Shown piece by piece: positions 27,820 to 37,505 of a DNA stretch of 64,000 nt. The DNA is from Porticoccus sp041395745 (lineage in GTDB: Bacteria; Pseudomonadota; Gammaproteobacteria; Pseudomonadales; Porticoccaceae): the NCBI GenBank assembly GCA_041395745.1, contig JAWKZV010000003.1, positions 186,001 to 250,000 of the forward strand. Direction: 5' to 3'. Every line of letters starts with the position of its first letter. Position 1 is the stretch's first letter. The notes below the pieces were generated by a model. It saw only the letters and a program-made list of their open reading frames with translations. It was not told the origin of the DNA and made no database searches. The translations under genes were made by a program, and so were the position numbers.

Positions 27820-30154
27820 TCAGTCACCAAAGATAAACCTGGGCTTAAAGATATAAGCAAGAGCGGGCATCAGGAACAATGCACTCAGTGCAGATACTGC
27901 CAGCCACATACCAATCAGCATGCCCATTTCAGCCTGGAAGCGCAGGGATGAGAACAACCATACGCACACACTGGCAGTGAGAACGAGCGCAGTTACAAGC
28001 ACACCACGACCTGCACAGTGAAGCGACACTGAAATGGCTTCAATGTGAGACTTACCTGAATTGTATTCACCCTGGATGCGGTCACAGATGTACAACGCGT
28101 AGTCCACACCCAGACCAATACCCAATGCTGCCACAGGAACGGTATTGATATTCATACCAATGTTGTTCCAGGACATGAAGGCGAAGGTTACCAGGTTAGA
28201 CAGAACCACCGGCACCATGAAGAACATACCAGCAATACTGGAACGGTATACAACTATACACATCATCACCAGTATGAACAGCGCCAGTGCGATGGACTGG
28301 ATCTGACCTGACAGAATCACTTCGTTTACAGCAGCGATTACGCCAATGATACCGCCGGCGAGGTGAATCTGCAGACCGTCAACACGCATTTGACTAGCGA
28401 ACTCTTTAATACGAGCCACGGCTGTAGCGATGGTGTCACCCTGACGATCGGTGAAGAACAGGGTCACTGAGGCATTGGTCTGTTTCACGTCAGTGAATCG
28501 GGTCAAGTCGCCCGGTTCAGCAGCACGTTCAAACATGTAAATCAGCTCAGCGTTGTTGGTTGTCGATTCACCCAGCTCTACGTAACGGAAGTTGCCTTCC
28601 CGCAGTGTCTGGTTCACTGAAGGCAGGATATCCGCCAGTGATAGACTTCCACCCACTTCTTCCTGCATTTCCATATAGCGCTGGAACCGCAGCATGGAAT
28701 CCAATGTTTCCACATTCTTAATCAGACCTTCCTGATCGCGAGTTTCGTTACCGAACACCACGAACATGCGGTCTGCACCGGGAAACATTTTGTTGATGTC
28801 CGCAGAGTCCTTATTGTAGCGGGCTTCAGGCCACAGGATAGGAGAACCGGGATTTGCATCACCTACTTTAAGTTCCACCGCCTTGATACCACAGACGATG
28901 AATACGGCCAACGCCAGACCAACAACGACATAGCGGGCACGGGTTTCCACGATTTTCACACACACATTCAGGAATGGGCGAATAACATGCAAGTCCAGGT
29001 TAATCGGGTGTGCATAAGACTTGGGTTTTCTTACCCAGGACAGCAGAACTGGTGTCACGATAATGGAGCTCACCGCCACAGTACCTACCCAAACAACGGC
29101 CAGTACTACCAGCTTTTGCAGCAAGGGAATCGGGCTGATCGCAACTACGGTCACACAACCTGCATCAGTTCCAATACCCAGCAAGCCAGGACGGAGCAGG
29201 TCTTTAAGAGTCAGACGCGCGGCTTCGGTGGAGCACAGATCATGCCCCTCGGTCATCTTGTCGATCTCTTCGTGGAAGCGAGTGATCATCTGTACTGAGT
29301 GGGATACTGCACGTGCAGTAATCAGCATTGCGACCACAACAACCAGAGGGTCAAAGTGGATACCGCACAGATGTGCTACACCCAAAGCCCATGTTGCACT
29401 GATACCACCTGCCAGCATCGGCAGCAGGGTGCCGCGCCAGGTTCTGTTGATAACAAACAGCAGCACCAGGAAGATCAGGGCAGCAACCATGATCAGATTG
29501 ACGGTTTCCGGCAGGTAGTGGTTAACCCAGCCATACAGGATTGGGTTACCCACCAAACTGATGTTTACCTCGTCGTCATCCAGACGGTCTACCAGCGCGT
29601 AAGCCTGCTCATAAGCCAGGTTGTAGTCCAGCAAATTGTCGAAGAAGTCCACAGTCACCAGAGTAGCGGTCAGATCCTTGGATACATAAGGGCCATACAC
29701 CAGTGGACTGCGCAGGATCGCCTCTTTCAGATAATCAATATCTTCCTGAGTTTTGGGCAGGTCTGGCCACATGTATGGGAAGCTCTCAATACCTTCAGTT
29801 GATGCGCGAACCTCTTTCAGTTTTTTACCCGCAATGGAGTAAATCTGGAATTCGTTGATCGCATCAATCTTATAGAGACCCTGAGTCAGGTCACGGATTT
29901 TTGAGCACCGCCGGCTGGAAGATATCGCCTTCCTCAGCCTGGATCATGAAGGTAATGATGTTGGTGCCACCGAACGTCTCCTTATACTCATTATGGATCT
30001 GAATATAGGGGTGAGATGTTGGCATCAGGTCATCAAAAACTGTCTTAACTTCAATATTTTGAGCAAAATAACCAAAAATACAGGTCAATACGGCGACTAC
30101 CGCCAGTACTAATTTCCTGAATTTGATACAGCCTAGGGCAAAATTCTCTAACAT
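27820..30154 (-). pseudogene. RND/MMPL transporter of the DUF1302/DUF1329 module, frameshifted
   Basis: The gene starts at ATG 30154 behind GGAGG (an upstream in-frame ATG at 30259 would overlap the preceding gene). It reads MLENFALGCIKFRKLVLAVVAVLTCIFGYF and so on to EEGDIFQPAVLK, then meets a stop near 29893. The remaining coding sequence continues in another frame as IRDLTQGLYKIDAINEFQIYSIAGKKL, then MWPDLPKTQED and so on to the end. A change in the T5 run at 29898-29902 (A5 on the coding strand) accounts for it. The intact product would have about 777 residues with two RND halves (GTDAGCVTVVAISPIP; ALGIGLGVDYALYICDRIQ). It may be an assembly error rather than true decay. Confidence 0.85.
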
Positions 30155-30237
30155 TTTATCCTCCACCAACTGCACATACTTCTTCAGATGAGCAGTTTTA
30201 TTACTGATAAAAACCTTTTTAGTTTTTTTATTACGGA

Positions 30238-31341
30238 TCAGTTGTGCAACAGATTCCACGCCCTGGTTTTAAGATCCATGTAACCTTCTGTCTCACCCAC
30301 AGCAAGAAAGCCGTCATCGGTCAGTGCAAGCTCAGAATGAGATGTGAAATCCGTATCAGACAAAGTGCGAATATCAAATGCATCTATTGCGGCAGAGAAC
30401 GTCATCCACCTTCCTTTGTTACCCACTACCACCCACTCGTTTTCTGTGGCCGACCAAGCAACATCCATCAAGTGCTCAGTATTGGACTCGGAGGCTCCAA
30501 CTGCCAGACCGGCAACGCTTTCTTTAAGTGGCTTCGGCTGCGAAGTGTCATGATATACCCAAGTAACACCGCCATCTTCGGTCGCCACAATCGCGCCAGC
30601 CAAACCAACGGCCACGCCATTCAATGCATCTCTGAAATCTATCGCCATGAAACTGTTCGGGCTATCAGTTGTGATAGTTTCCCACGTCTCACCGTTGTCT
30701 GCGGAACGGTAAATATTTCCGAACTCGGCAGCAATAACAATGGTGTTCTCATCAACGCGAACAATGTCATTGAAGAATACGTCTTCTTCTTCGCGCAGGC
30801 GGCTCCAGGTATTACCGTAATCAGTGCTCTGGATGACCGTTCCCATCTCACCTACTGCCAACGCTTCACCATTTGGATAGGCATGTACGCGAATCAGCTT
30901 GTTGGAAACGTCAGATTTAGGCGCTTCGACCTCTTTCCAGGTGTTACCACCATCTTCGGTGACAACAACACGGCCAAGATTACCAACAGCCACGGAACGA
31001 TTGGCATCCCAGGTTGTGACATCCTGGAAATGAGTATCAATAGTTGAATTCTGTAATTCCCAGTTCAGACCTTTATCCTTGGAAATCAGAATCTTCCCGT
31101 AATTGCCTGCTGCAAGGAAAGTATCACCTTCAACATGGCTCACACCGAGAATAATATCCCTACGGTCAATAGCGTGAGGCGTTACCTGCTCAATGACCGG
31201 TTCCTGTTTAATGAACAAACCTGCGTAGAGAAGTGCACCCACGATAGCCCAAGGCATGATAGAAAGAATAAGAGCAATTAATTTCTGGCCTGCTGTTTTT
31301 TCTTCTGTCTCGACAGCAATGCCTTGTCCAGCAACGTTCAT
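30238..31341 (-). CDS. YCF48-like (BNR/photosystem II assembly factor-like) propeller protein
   Basis: A 367-residue protein with a cytoplasmic N-terminus, one membrane helix (about residues 24-45, LIALILSIMPWAIVGALLYAGLFI) and a periplasmic beta-propeller. The repeated motifs are GKILISKDKGLNWE, GRVVVTEDGGNTWKE, GTVIQSTDYGNTWSR, GNIYRSADNGETWE and GAIVATEDGGVTWVY, the Asp-box/BNR signature of YCF48-like proteins. It is encoded between DUF1329 and the RND gene, a common quartet in degraders of hydrophobic compounds. The exact role is unknown; an accessory or scaffold role to the transporter is inferred. Confidence 0.85.
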   Translation of the reverse strand: MNVAGQGIAVETEEKTAGQKLIALILSIMPWAIVGALLYAGLFIKQEPVIEQVTPHAIDRRDIILGVSHVEGDTFLAAGNYGKILISKDKGLNWELQNSTIDTHFQDVTTWDANRSVAVGNLGRVVVTEDGGNTWKEVEAPKSDVSNKLIRVHAYPNGEALAVGEMGTVIQSTDYGNTWSRLREEEDVFFNDIVRVDENTIVIAAEFGNIYRSADNGETWETITTDSPNSFMAIDFRDALNGVAVGLAGAIVATEDGGVTWVYHDTSQPKPLKESVAGLAVGASESNTEHLMDVAWSATENEWVVVGNKGRWMTFSAAIDAFDIRTLSDTDFTSHSELALTDDGFLAVGETEGYMDLKTRAWNLLHN

Positions 31342-31436
31342 ATAACCCCCACAATCCTAATGGCTTTAGCAGCCACTTAATTACCACATCAAATTGCTTA
31401 GCTTTTATCTTATTGGTTTTACTTTCGTAAAGGGGC

Positions 31437-31470
31437 GACTGCCAGAAAACATCACTGTTTTCTGGCAGTC
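31437..31470. other. Perfect 15-bp intercistronic hairpin after DUF1329
   Basis: GACTGCCAGAAAACA pairs perfectly with its complement across a four-base loop (TCAC), 25 bp beyond the DUF1329 stop and before the YCF48-like gene. No T tract follows on the minus strand, so it looks more like an RNA-stabilising or processing element, or a leaky terminator, than a full intrinsic terminator. Confidence 0.7.
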
Positions 31471-31494
31471 TACCTCGTAGAGCGAACTTACATA

Positions 31495-33006
31495 TTAGCG
31501 AGCCAGAGCCAGCAGAGTTTTCAGAGAAACATCAGTTTCTTCAATACCAGCCGGGTTTGCCTTCATGTTTGAAGACCAGGTGGTAGAGAACTCAGCTTTC
31601 CAGTCGATGATGTGACCAACAACCGGCATGATCGCTTTGTAGCCGTCATCACCGATATCAGCACGGTTTTGGAAAATGAAAGTTTTCCAGAATTTACCGT
31701 TTTTGTCGTATGCCTCACCCTGGTATGGACGGGGATAATCGACTTCCATGTATACGACTTTCTTGCTGTAGGGGTGCTCATCAGGCGGAGTACCTTCGAT
31801 ATGGAATACTTCACGCGGCTCCCACTGAACCTGAGGGGCAGGGAAGAAGTGCGGCGGGGTATCCATTGCTACAGCCGGGAACTCCTGGATGGTGTTCTTG
31901 TAGCGCAGGTCCACAGTCATCAGAGGTGCGTGAGCGATCGCCCAAATCCAACGTTTGCCCATCAGGGTCACGTCTTTGTATTTGGTAGGAACCGCATCCC
32001 AGATATCCCAGTCATCATACAACTGTACAGTACCACCGATAGGGTCCATCCAGGCGTTACCAGACAGACGACGTGCACGACGTACGGACTTCAGGTAAGC
32101 CCAAACGTCATCAGGCGTTTTTGCAGTGGGATCGTTGTAACGAGTTGAGAAGATACCGATACCTTTAATGTCCTGAGGGAAGATCGCTACCAGTACAGTT
32201 TTCTGCAGGATAGTGCCATCGCCTTCAGATACCGGACCACCATCAAGACGGCCTTCCATGTAGTAACGCTGTGCCCACCAACGCTGAATACGCTCCATGC
32301 CTTTGTGTGCATCGAGGAATACCCAAGAGATGTGACGCAGGTCCATGGTTGCACCGTAAGTCGGTGAACGCAGGTTCCAAATCAGCTTGTCACCGGCATT
32401 CGGATCGGAGCTCTTGCCGTCGGGACCCATGGTTTTCAGGATATCCTGAGGGTCGAAGAACATACCGGCAGTCCAGTTACCCACTGTACGATCAGCAGTA
32501 TTGAACGTTACCTTGCCCTTTCCGTCCTGAGTGGCCTGCATGTACTTGGCATCCATCTCAATGAATTCGGAGTGACGGGTATTAATCTTCAGATTCTTTT
32601 CACGAATCATCCACTCGGTGTTTTCGGTAATCATGTCGCCGACACGCTTACCTTCGAAGTACATATCCTTCACCTGGTCGATGTTGGCGGCGCTGATAAC
32701 AGTGCCAGCCTTCATTACCTGAGACTCACTCACGCCAGCCGGCAGAGCTTCTGTAGGTTCTGGTTCGCCGTTCCAGCGGCCAGCCAACGGTGGATCACCG
32801 TAGTACAGGGGGTTTGGTTTTTCACCCCAGGCAGTGGGCTGAACGTAGCCAGGGTCTCTGTTCGGATCTAGACCCGGGCCTGGAAATTCCAGATCCGCAG
32901 TCATAGACATATTTACTTCGTCCTTAGGCCCTAGAGCATTAGCTGCCAGGGGAACTGTAATCAGCAGCCCTGTAGCCACTGACGTAGCTATTAACTTCTT
33001 ATACAT
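31495..33006 (-). CDS. DUF1329 family periplasmic protein
   Basis: A 503-residue exported protein: signal peptide MYKKLIATSVATGLLITVPLAANA, then the DUF1329 (LolA/LppX-like fold) domain. Typical stretches are AGTVISAANIDQVKDMYFEGKRVGDMI, WNLRSPTYGATMDLRHISWVFLDAHKGMERIQRWWAQRYYMEGR and RRARRLSGNAWMDPIGGTVQLYDDWDIWDA. Known genomes pair this family with DUF1302 barrels and RND proteins near genes for aromatic, terpene or alkane use, and it is thought to carry hydrophobic cargo through the periplasm. Ribosome site GGGAG precedes the ATG. Confidence 0.92.
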   Translation of the reverse strand: MYKKLIATSVATGLLITVPLAANALGPKDEVNMSMTADLEFPGPGLDPNRDPGYVQPTAWGEKPNPLYYGDPPLAGRWNGEPEPTEALPAGVSESQVMKAGTVISAANIDQVKDMYFEGKRVGDMITENTEWMIREKNLKINTRHSEFIEMDAKYMQATQDGKGKVTFNTADRTVGNWTAGMFFDPQDILKTMGPDGKSSDPNAGDKLIWNLRSPTYGATMDLRHISWVFLDAHKGMERIQRWWAQRYYMEGRLDGGPVSEGDGTILQKTVLVAIFPQDIKGIGIFSTRYNDPTAKTPDDVWAYLKSVRRARRLSGNAWMDPIGGTVQLYDDWDIWDAVPTKYKDVTLMGKRWIWAIAHAPLMTVDLRYKNTIQEFPAVAMDTPPHFFPAPQVQWEPREVFHIEGTPPDEHPYSKKVVYMEVDYPRPYQGEAYDKNGKFWKTFIFQNRADIGDDGYKAIMPVVGHIIDWKAEFSTTWSSNMKANPAGIEETDVSLKTLLALAR

Positions 33007-33036
33007 AGTTATACTCCCAGTTAATATCAGTCTTAA

Positions 33037-33063
33037 TATACGGCGCCCGAGGACGCCGCATAT
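33037..33063. other. Hairpin between DUF1302 and DUF1329 genes
   Basis: CGGCG/CGCCG arms with an eight-base loop and additional ATA/TAT pairing lie in the 72-bp gap between the two genes. No clear T tract directly follows, so an mRNA processing or attenuating role is possible. Confidence 0.45.
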
Positions 33064-33078
33064 ATACTTTTTATTAAA

Positions 33079-34806
33079 TCAGAACTGACGAGTCAGCTTA
33101 ACGACAATCTGGTTGTCATCGGCGAACCAGTCCATCAGCGAGGCACTGTGTTCACGCTCGCCAAGCCAGTTTGCACCAAAGGATGTACCACAACCTGACA
33201 TACCGCCTGTTAGAGCAGAAGCACCTGAAGTATCCGGTGTACCACAGATTTTCTTCTCGTCACCGTCGCTCCACCACAGGTCGGCTTCGACCTTCAGACG
33301 CCAGTCGTCACCCCAGACAAACTCAACTGCCGGAATGGCAAAACCGCCGCCATTGGACAGGTCAGTACCGATCACGAAGGAGGGGTTAATGGTGTCACGG
33401 GTATAGTTCAACAAGGTGAAGAATGTCAGGTAGACAGTGTGCTCTTTCTTCTTGGAGCCGAAAGACGCGAATTCGACAATTTCATCGTCATCATCGTAAT
33501 TCATGATCCAAGTATCAAAGAGCTGCATACTGGACAAAGAGGGGCGGTGAGTGCCAAGCACATCCATCCACTTAAACTCTTTATCAATGCGCAGCATGAT
33601 CTTCATCACATCCTTCTCAACCACACCTTCCCAACCGGGCAGGTCTGAATCGAGCGCACCATAGTTATAAGGGCGGTGAGGAACATAGGCAACTTCCGCA
33701 CTCAAGGTAGAGTCCAGCGCCATACTGAAGTAGTTCATACTGAAACCGAAAATGTCAATTTCCGGGAAAATCCAGTCACCCAGCAATTTGCCTTTTTTAG
33801 GATCTTCAACGTATGAATTGACGGTAACCCCATTTAGGCCAAAGCCAGCATTGCCACTCATACTCGGGTCTGGGTTCATCACCGGAATATCAGTCACAAA
33901 CGCTTTCATGTATGAGAACGAGTAGCCCACGGAACCCCAAGTGCCGTTCCAGCGGATACCGTAAGTGGTCTTATCCCAGTCGCCAGCTTTGTGATCTGTA
34001 TCGTACATGCCGGTAAACTGACTGAAGTCCACACCGCGATAGGGGTGCGGAATCCAGCGACCACCTTCTGCGTTGTAGTTACTACCCATATCTTCATTGC
34101 GATCCCACTTACCGGGGCGAATGAACCAGTTCAAACTACCACCCAATTCGTAGACATCCAGGTTGAAGTTGAACAGAAACAGCGGCTTACGCCACTCTTC
34201 GTTATTCTCATAGAACAAACGACCGCGGTAGTCATAACCGTGCACCACGTCCATTGCCTGGAAGAAGTCAGACTCACCCCACACCAACTGCTGACGACCA
34301 ATACGAACAAACAACCTGTCGGTCACAGCCCAGTCGAAGTAGATTTCACGGACCATATCCATCACCTCATCGGTGGTTTCATATTGCTCCATAAAGTCGC
34401 CTTTCCGACCGTCTTTACCGTAGTTGCTATAGAATGAACCTCCAAAAGTTTGCGAGGTCTCATTGATACGGTCTTCCAGGTCATCCAAATAATCTGTCTG
34501 GTGTTCCTGCTCAAAACGGGTTACCACACGCCAGTTCAGAGGACCGGTTTTGATGTCCCAGTCGATGTTCACAGTGGCACGCGCCTGATTCAAGCGCCAC
34601 TTGTCATCTGCTGCGGTTTCGTCGTGATCTTCCAGTAGCATGCCAGCGGTAGCACGAGCATAACCATTAAACTTGATCGAAAAGTCTGATTCCGTATCAC
34701 CGATCAGCTCGACGGCCATTGCCGGGGTAGCAGCGGCCATCAGCCCGCCAAACCCCAACAACAGACCACCAACCTTCATGATACTGGTGTTGTTTTTTCT
34801 CACCAT
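33079..34806 (-). CDS. DUF1302 family outer-membrane barrel
   Basis: A 575-residue outer-membrane protein. The start at ATG 34806 has GGGAGAAG just upstream; an in-frame ATG 15 codons earlier lacks one. The signal peptide is MVRKNNTSIMKVGGLLLGFGGLMAAATPAMA. DUF1302 features are FSIKFNGYARATAG, the acidic RINETSQTFGGSFYSNYG region, DWAVTDRLFVRIGRQQLVWGESDFFQAMDVV and the C-terminal DNQIVVKLTRQF ending in Phe. Such barrels are proposed to pass hydrophobic substrates through the outer membrane. It is the first gene of the DUF1302-DUF1329-YCF48-RND operon, behind a sigma-54 promoter. Confidence 0.92.
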   Translation of the reverse strand: MVRKNNTSIMKVGGLLLGFGGLMAAATPAMAVELIGDTESDFSIKFNGYARATAGMLLEDHDETAADDKWRLNQARATVNIDWDIKTGPLNWRVVTRFEQEHQTDYLDDLEDRINETSQTFGGSFYSNYGKDGRKGDFMEQYETTDEVMDMVREIYFDWAVTDRLFVRIGRQQLVWGESDFFQAMDVVHGYDYRGRLFYENNEEWRKPLFLFNFNLDVYELGGSLNWFIRPGKWDRNEDMGSNYNAEGGRWIPHPYRGVDFSQFTGMYDTDHKAGDWDKTTYGIRWNGTWGSVGYSFSYMKAFVTDIPVMNPDPSMSGNAGFGLNGVTVNSYVEDPKKGKLLGDWIFPEIDIFGFSMNYFSMALDSTLSAEVAYVPHRPYNYGALDSDLPGWEGVVEKDVMKIMLRIDKEFKWMDVLGTHRPSLSSMQLFDTWIMNYDDDDEIVEFASFGSKKKEHTVYLTFFTLLNYTRDTINPSFVIGTDLSNGGGFAIPAVEFVWGDDWRLKVEADLWWSDGDEKKICGTPDTSGASALTGGMSGCGTSFGANWLGEREHSASLMDWFADDNQIVVKLTRQF

Positions 34807-34914
34807 TGTCTTCTCCCACTTTATAGTTGGATGATTCTTATTTGCCGCCACACATTACGCACAGCAATGCGCAATATAAACAGCTTCTCCCCCAACGGCA
34901 ACAACAGTTTTGCT

Positions 34915-34932
34915 ACGCAAGCGCTATACCAG
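34915..34932 (-). promoter_or_regulatory. Sigma-54 (-24/-12) promoter of the DUF1302 operon
   Basis: On the minus strand TGGTAT-N5-TTGC is present, with GG (34930-34929) and GC (34918-34917) separated by exactly ten bases as sigma-54 requires. It matches TGGCAC-N5-TTGC at seven of the most conserved positions. It lies about 110 bp upstream of the DUF1302 start and next to a divergent sigma-54 activator gene. Confidence 0.7.
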
Positions 34933-35026
34933 CGACCAAAAAACGGGCGTTTTTCCAGATTTCAGCCACACGCGTACTTGCTTGACACCTCATACCAAAG
35001 GGAATAACCAACGAAACCGTCTTATA

Positions 35027-35042
35027 ATCGAACGGCTTCGAT
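35027..35042. promoter_or_regulatory. Inverted repeat, candidate activator site upstream of the DUF1302 promoter
   Basis: ATCGAA-CGGC-TTCGAT, perfect 6-bp arms, about 100 bp upstream of the -24 element, the usual distance for a sigma-54 enhancer. It shares the words TTCGATCG and CGAACG with a dyad in the apcA leader. A related CACCTGTCATAC word lies at 35087. Confidence 0.45.
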
Positions 35043-35364
35043 CGCAAATCGTATGATCAAAGGATCAACTTAGCAACCTTTATTTACACCTGTCATACAG
35101 CGCTACGCTCCCAATTCTAGGGCATCTACAGGCATTATCAGATATTCAATTTTGACTATTCGCCCTGTTAACTGATCAAGATTTGGCGCAATTGTTACTC
35201 GAATGTCAGGCATGGTAAGATTCCGCACACCGCTGTACTCTGCCAGCCGCTGAAGTTGATCGGCAGAGAATAACTATAATTTAACAGGCGCGGTGTACTT
35301 TGATTGATTAGCTATGCATTGAGAGTGGGTAACTAATCGTTTTCATACGAGGGGGTATAGGACT

Positions 35365-37377
35365 TTGAGGGGCTCCGATCCTAAAAAGCTCAACTTGCGT
35401 TCCAATTCAGATCCCAGATCCCAAAAGGACATCGATCATGCATGGGAGAAATTCCTGTGCACGGGAGGCCATGCCGAGGGGCTGCCGATTCGCGATGTTA
35501 TCGCCAGCTCTTGGGAACGCTGTCTGTCTCAAGGGGTAAACCCCGAACAAAAAGCTGCCCCACTCCTTGCCAGCGAAACAAACCTTTATAACTACCAGCT
35601 CAGAAATTCGGACCTGCTTGACTGCGCCCGGCCAGTCATCGCTCAGGCCAGCGCTTTCCTTCAAGACCTGGAGACAATCCTTTTTCTGACTGATTACCAG
35701 GGCCTTAATTTACAAATTGTCGGCGACCCCCGTACGCTGGACAACGCCCGCGAGATCGGTCTTGTTGAAGGCAGCGGCTGGAATGAGGTTGTTTCCGGCT
35801 CCAATGCTGTTGGCACGGCCATGGCCACTCGCCGCCCGACGCAAGTTCATGGCGAGGAACATTATTGCCAGGGCTTTAAGCCATGGACATGTACAGCCGC
35901 GGTCATTGCCGACCCATACGACAACCAGATGATGGGTGTGATCGACCTGTCAGGATTATGCAGTATCTATGACAAATTCCACGTACCCTTGGTAGTTGCC
36001 TGGGCCAGCCAGATTCAGGCTGGGTTGGCGCGCAAGACCTCCGAAGAGTGGAGCACCATACTCAAGCACAGCGACAGCAGCTTTGGTCGTTTCAGAAACT
36101 CAGGCAAACTACTGCTCGACAGACAGGGCCGACTGGTGAATTTTTCATCCAATGCCAGCGCCGCCCTCGAAGCACTTGGAATTGACTACAACCCGCACTC
36201 CAAAAGACGCCTCTCCATGGAGCGCTTCGGCGGGGAAACCATCGTCTATCCACACGATGAAGGATTTTGGATCTCCGAAGACTGGGTCGAACCGATTCAA
36301 CACAAAGATCAGATACTCGGTTTCCAGGTGCTGGTACCAGCAGGCCGCATTGATACCCATCGAATCACCAAAATCCAGGAAGCCGTAACCCCCCTAAAGC
36401 ACGGGTTTGATCCATTCAATGAAATCTACGGCGAAAGCCCCTCCTTCAGATCCAGCGCCGATAAGGCTCGGCGTGCGGCGTCAACCCCCCTCCCCGTACT
36501 CATCCTCGGTGAGACCGGTGTTGGCAAGGAAGTTTTTGCCAAAGCCATACATGACAGCAGCAACTATGCTGAAGGCCCATTTGTCGACTTGAACTGTGGC
36601 GCCTTTACCAAGGACATTCTGAGCAGCGAACTATTTGGGCACGTGGAAGGGGCTTTCACCGGCGCCAAGAAAGGCGGCCTGATCGGCAAAATCGAAGCAG
36701 CCAATGGCGGCACTCTGTTCCTTGATGAAATAGGTGAAATGCCCCTGGAGATCCAGCCGGTCTTCCTGCGGGTACTACAAGAGAAAAAGATCTATCGGGT
36801 AGGTGATATCAAGCCCATTCCAGTTGATTTCAGACTAATCGCCGCCACCAACAGGGATCTGAAAAGCCTCGTCAATGAAGGACTGTTCAGGAAAGACCTG
36901 TATTTCCGGCTATCCACAGTCACCATCAGTCTTGACCCGTTATCAGGCAGGAAGGATGACATTGAAGGCATTGCCAAACTGGTACTTGAGCGCATCAAGA
37001 ACGAGAACCCTGGCCAGATCGCTGCCCAGCGCTTTTCTCCTGGCCTGCTCACCGCACTGAAAAGCCGTGAATGGCCGGGAAACATCCGCGAACTTGTCAA
37101 TGTGGTTGAATGCATGTGTTTCATGTCCCACAACGAGACATTGACCATTGATGATCTGCCGGATGGCTATCGCCCAGGCGAAGTCAGCTTGCAACCGGAC
37201 CTTTACTCTACTTATCTGAGCCAGCCCCATGGCAACCTCGACATTGCCGAGAAAGCCACTATCGAGGCAGCAATAAAACAGGCAGAGGGCAACATGACCC
37301 AGACAGCCAAACAACTCGGCATCGCGAAAAGCACCCTCTACCAAAAAATGAAAAAGTATGGCCTGAAGAAGCCATAA
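35365..37377 (+). CDS. Sigma-54-dependent activator, AcoR/AcxR-like
   Basis: A 670-residue enhancer-binding protein. The N-terminal about 330 residues contain a GAF-type sensory region (HEEHYCQGFKPWTCTAAVIADPYDNQMMGVIDLSG resembles AcoR-type regulators). The AAA+ domain has Walker A GETGVGKE at about 382-389, the sigma-54 contact loop GAFTGA at about 427-432 and Walker B GTLFLDEIGEM. The C-terminal Fis-type helix-turn-helix is AIKQAEGNMTQTAKQLGIAKSTLYQKMKKYGL. The start is TTG 35365 behind GAGGGGG. It is divergent from the DUF1302 operon and near the apc operon, both with sigma-54 promoters, so it most likely controls both. Acetone-carboxylase operons use a similar regulator (AcxR). Confidence 0.92.
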   Translation: MRGSDPKKLNLRSNSDPRSQKDIDHAWEKFLCTGGHAEGLPIRDVIASSWERCLSQGVNPEQKAAPLLASETNLYNYQLRNSDLLDCARPVIAQASAFLQDLETILFLTDYQGLNLQIVGDPRTLDNAREIGLVEGSGWNEVVSGSNAVGTAMATRRPTQVHGEEHYCQGFKPWTCTAAVIADPYDNQMMGVIDLSGLCSIYDKFHVPLVVAWASQIQAGLARKTSEEWSTILKHSDSSFGRFRNSGKLLLDRQGRLVNFSSNASAALEALGIDYNPHSKRRLSMERFGGETIVYPHDEGFWISEDWVEPIQHKDQILGFQVLVPAGRIDTHRITKIQEAVTPLKHGFDPFNEIYGESPSFRSSADKARRAASTPLPVLILGETGVGKEVFAKAIHDSSNYAEGPFVDLNCGAFTKDILSSELFGHVEGAFTGAKKGGLIGKIEAANGGTLFLDEIGEMPLEIQPVFLRVLQEKKIYRVGDIKPIPVDFRLIAATNRDLKSLVNEGLFRKDLYFRLSTVTISLDPLSGRKDDIEGIAKLVLERIKNENPGQIAAQRFSPGLLTALKSREWPGNIRELVNVVECMCFMSHNETLTIDDLPDGYRPGEVSLQPDLYSTYLSQPHGNLDIAEKATIEAAIKQAEGNMTQTAKQLGIAKSTLYQKMKKYGLKKP

Positions 37378-37390
37378 CCCCTAAAAATCA

Positions 37391-37417
37391 AAAAGCCCCC
37401 GCTGAGCGGGGGCTTTT
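37391..37417. terminator. Strong bidirectional terminator
   Basis: AAAAGCCCCCGC-TGA-GCGGGGGCTTTT, a 12-bp perfect stem between the convergent regulator and phaB genes. Confidence 0.93.
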
Positions 37418-37505
37418 CATTTTTCACCTGGCTTATCTGGCTACTGAATTCCACCTCACCAGATCAGGGCTGACACCGAGACAGGGAAACAATCCCCACA
37501 CGACA

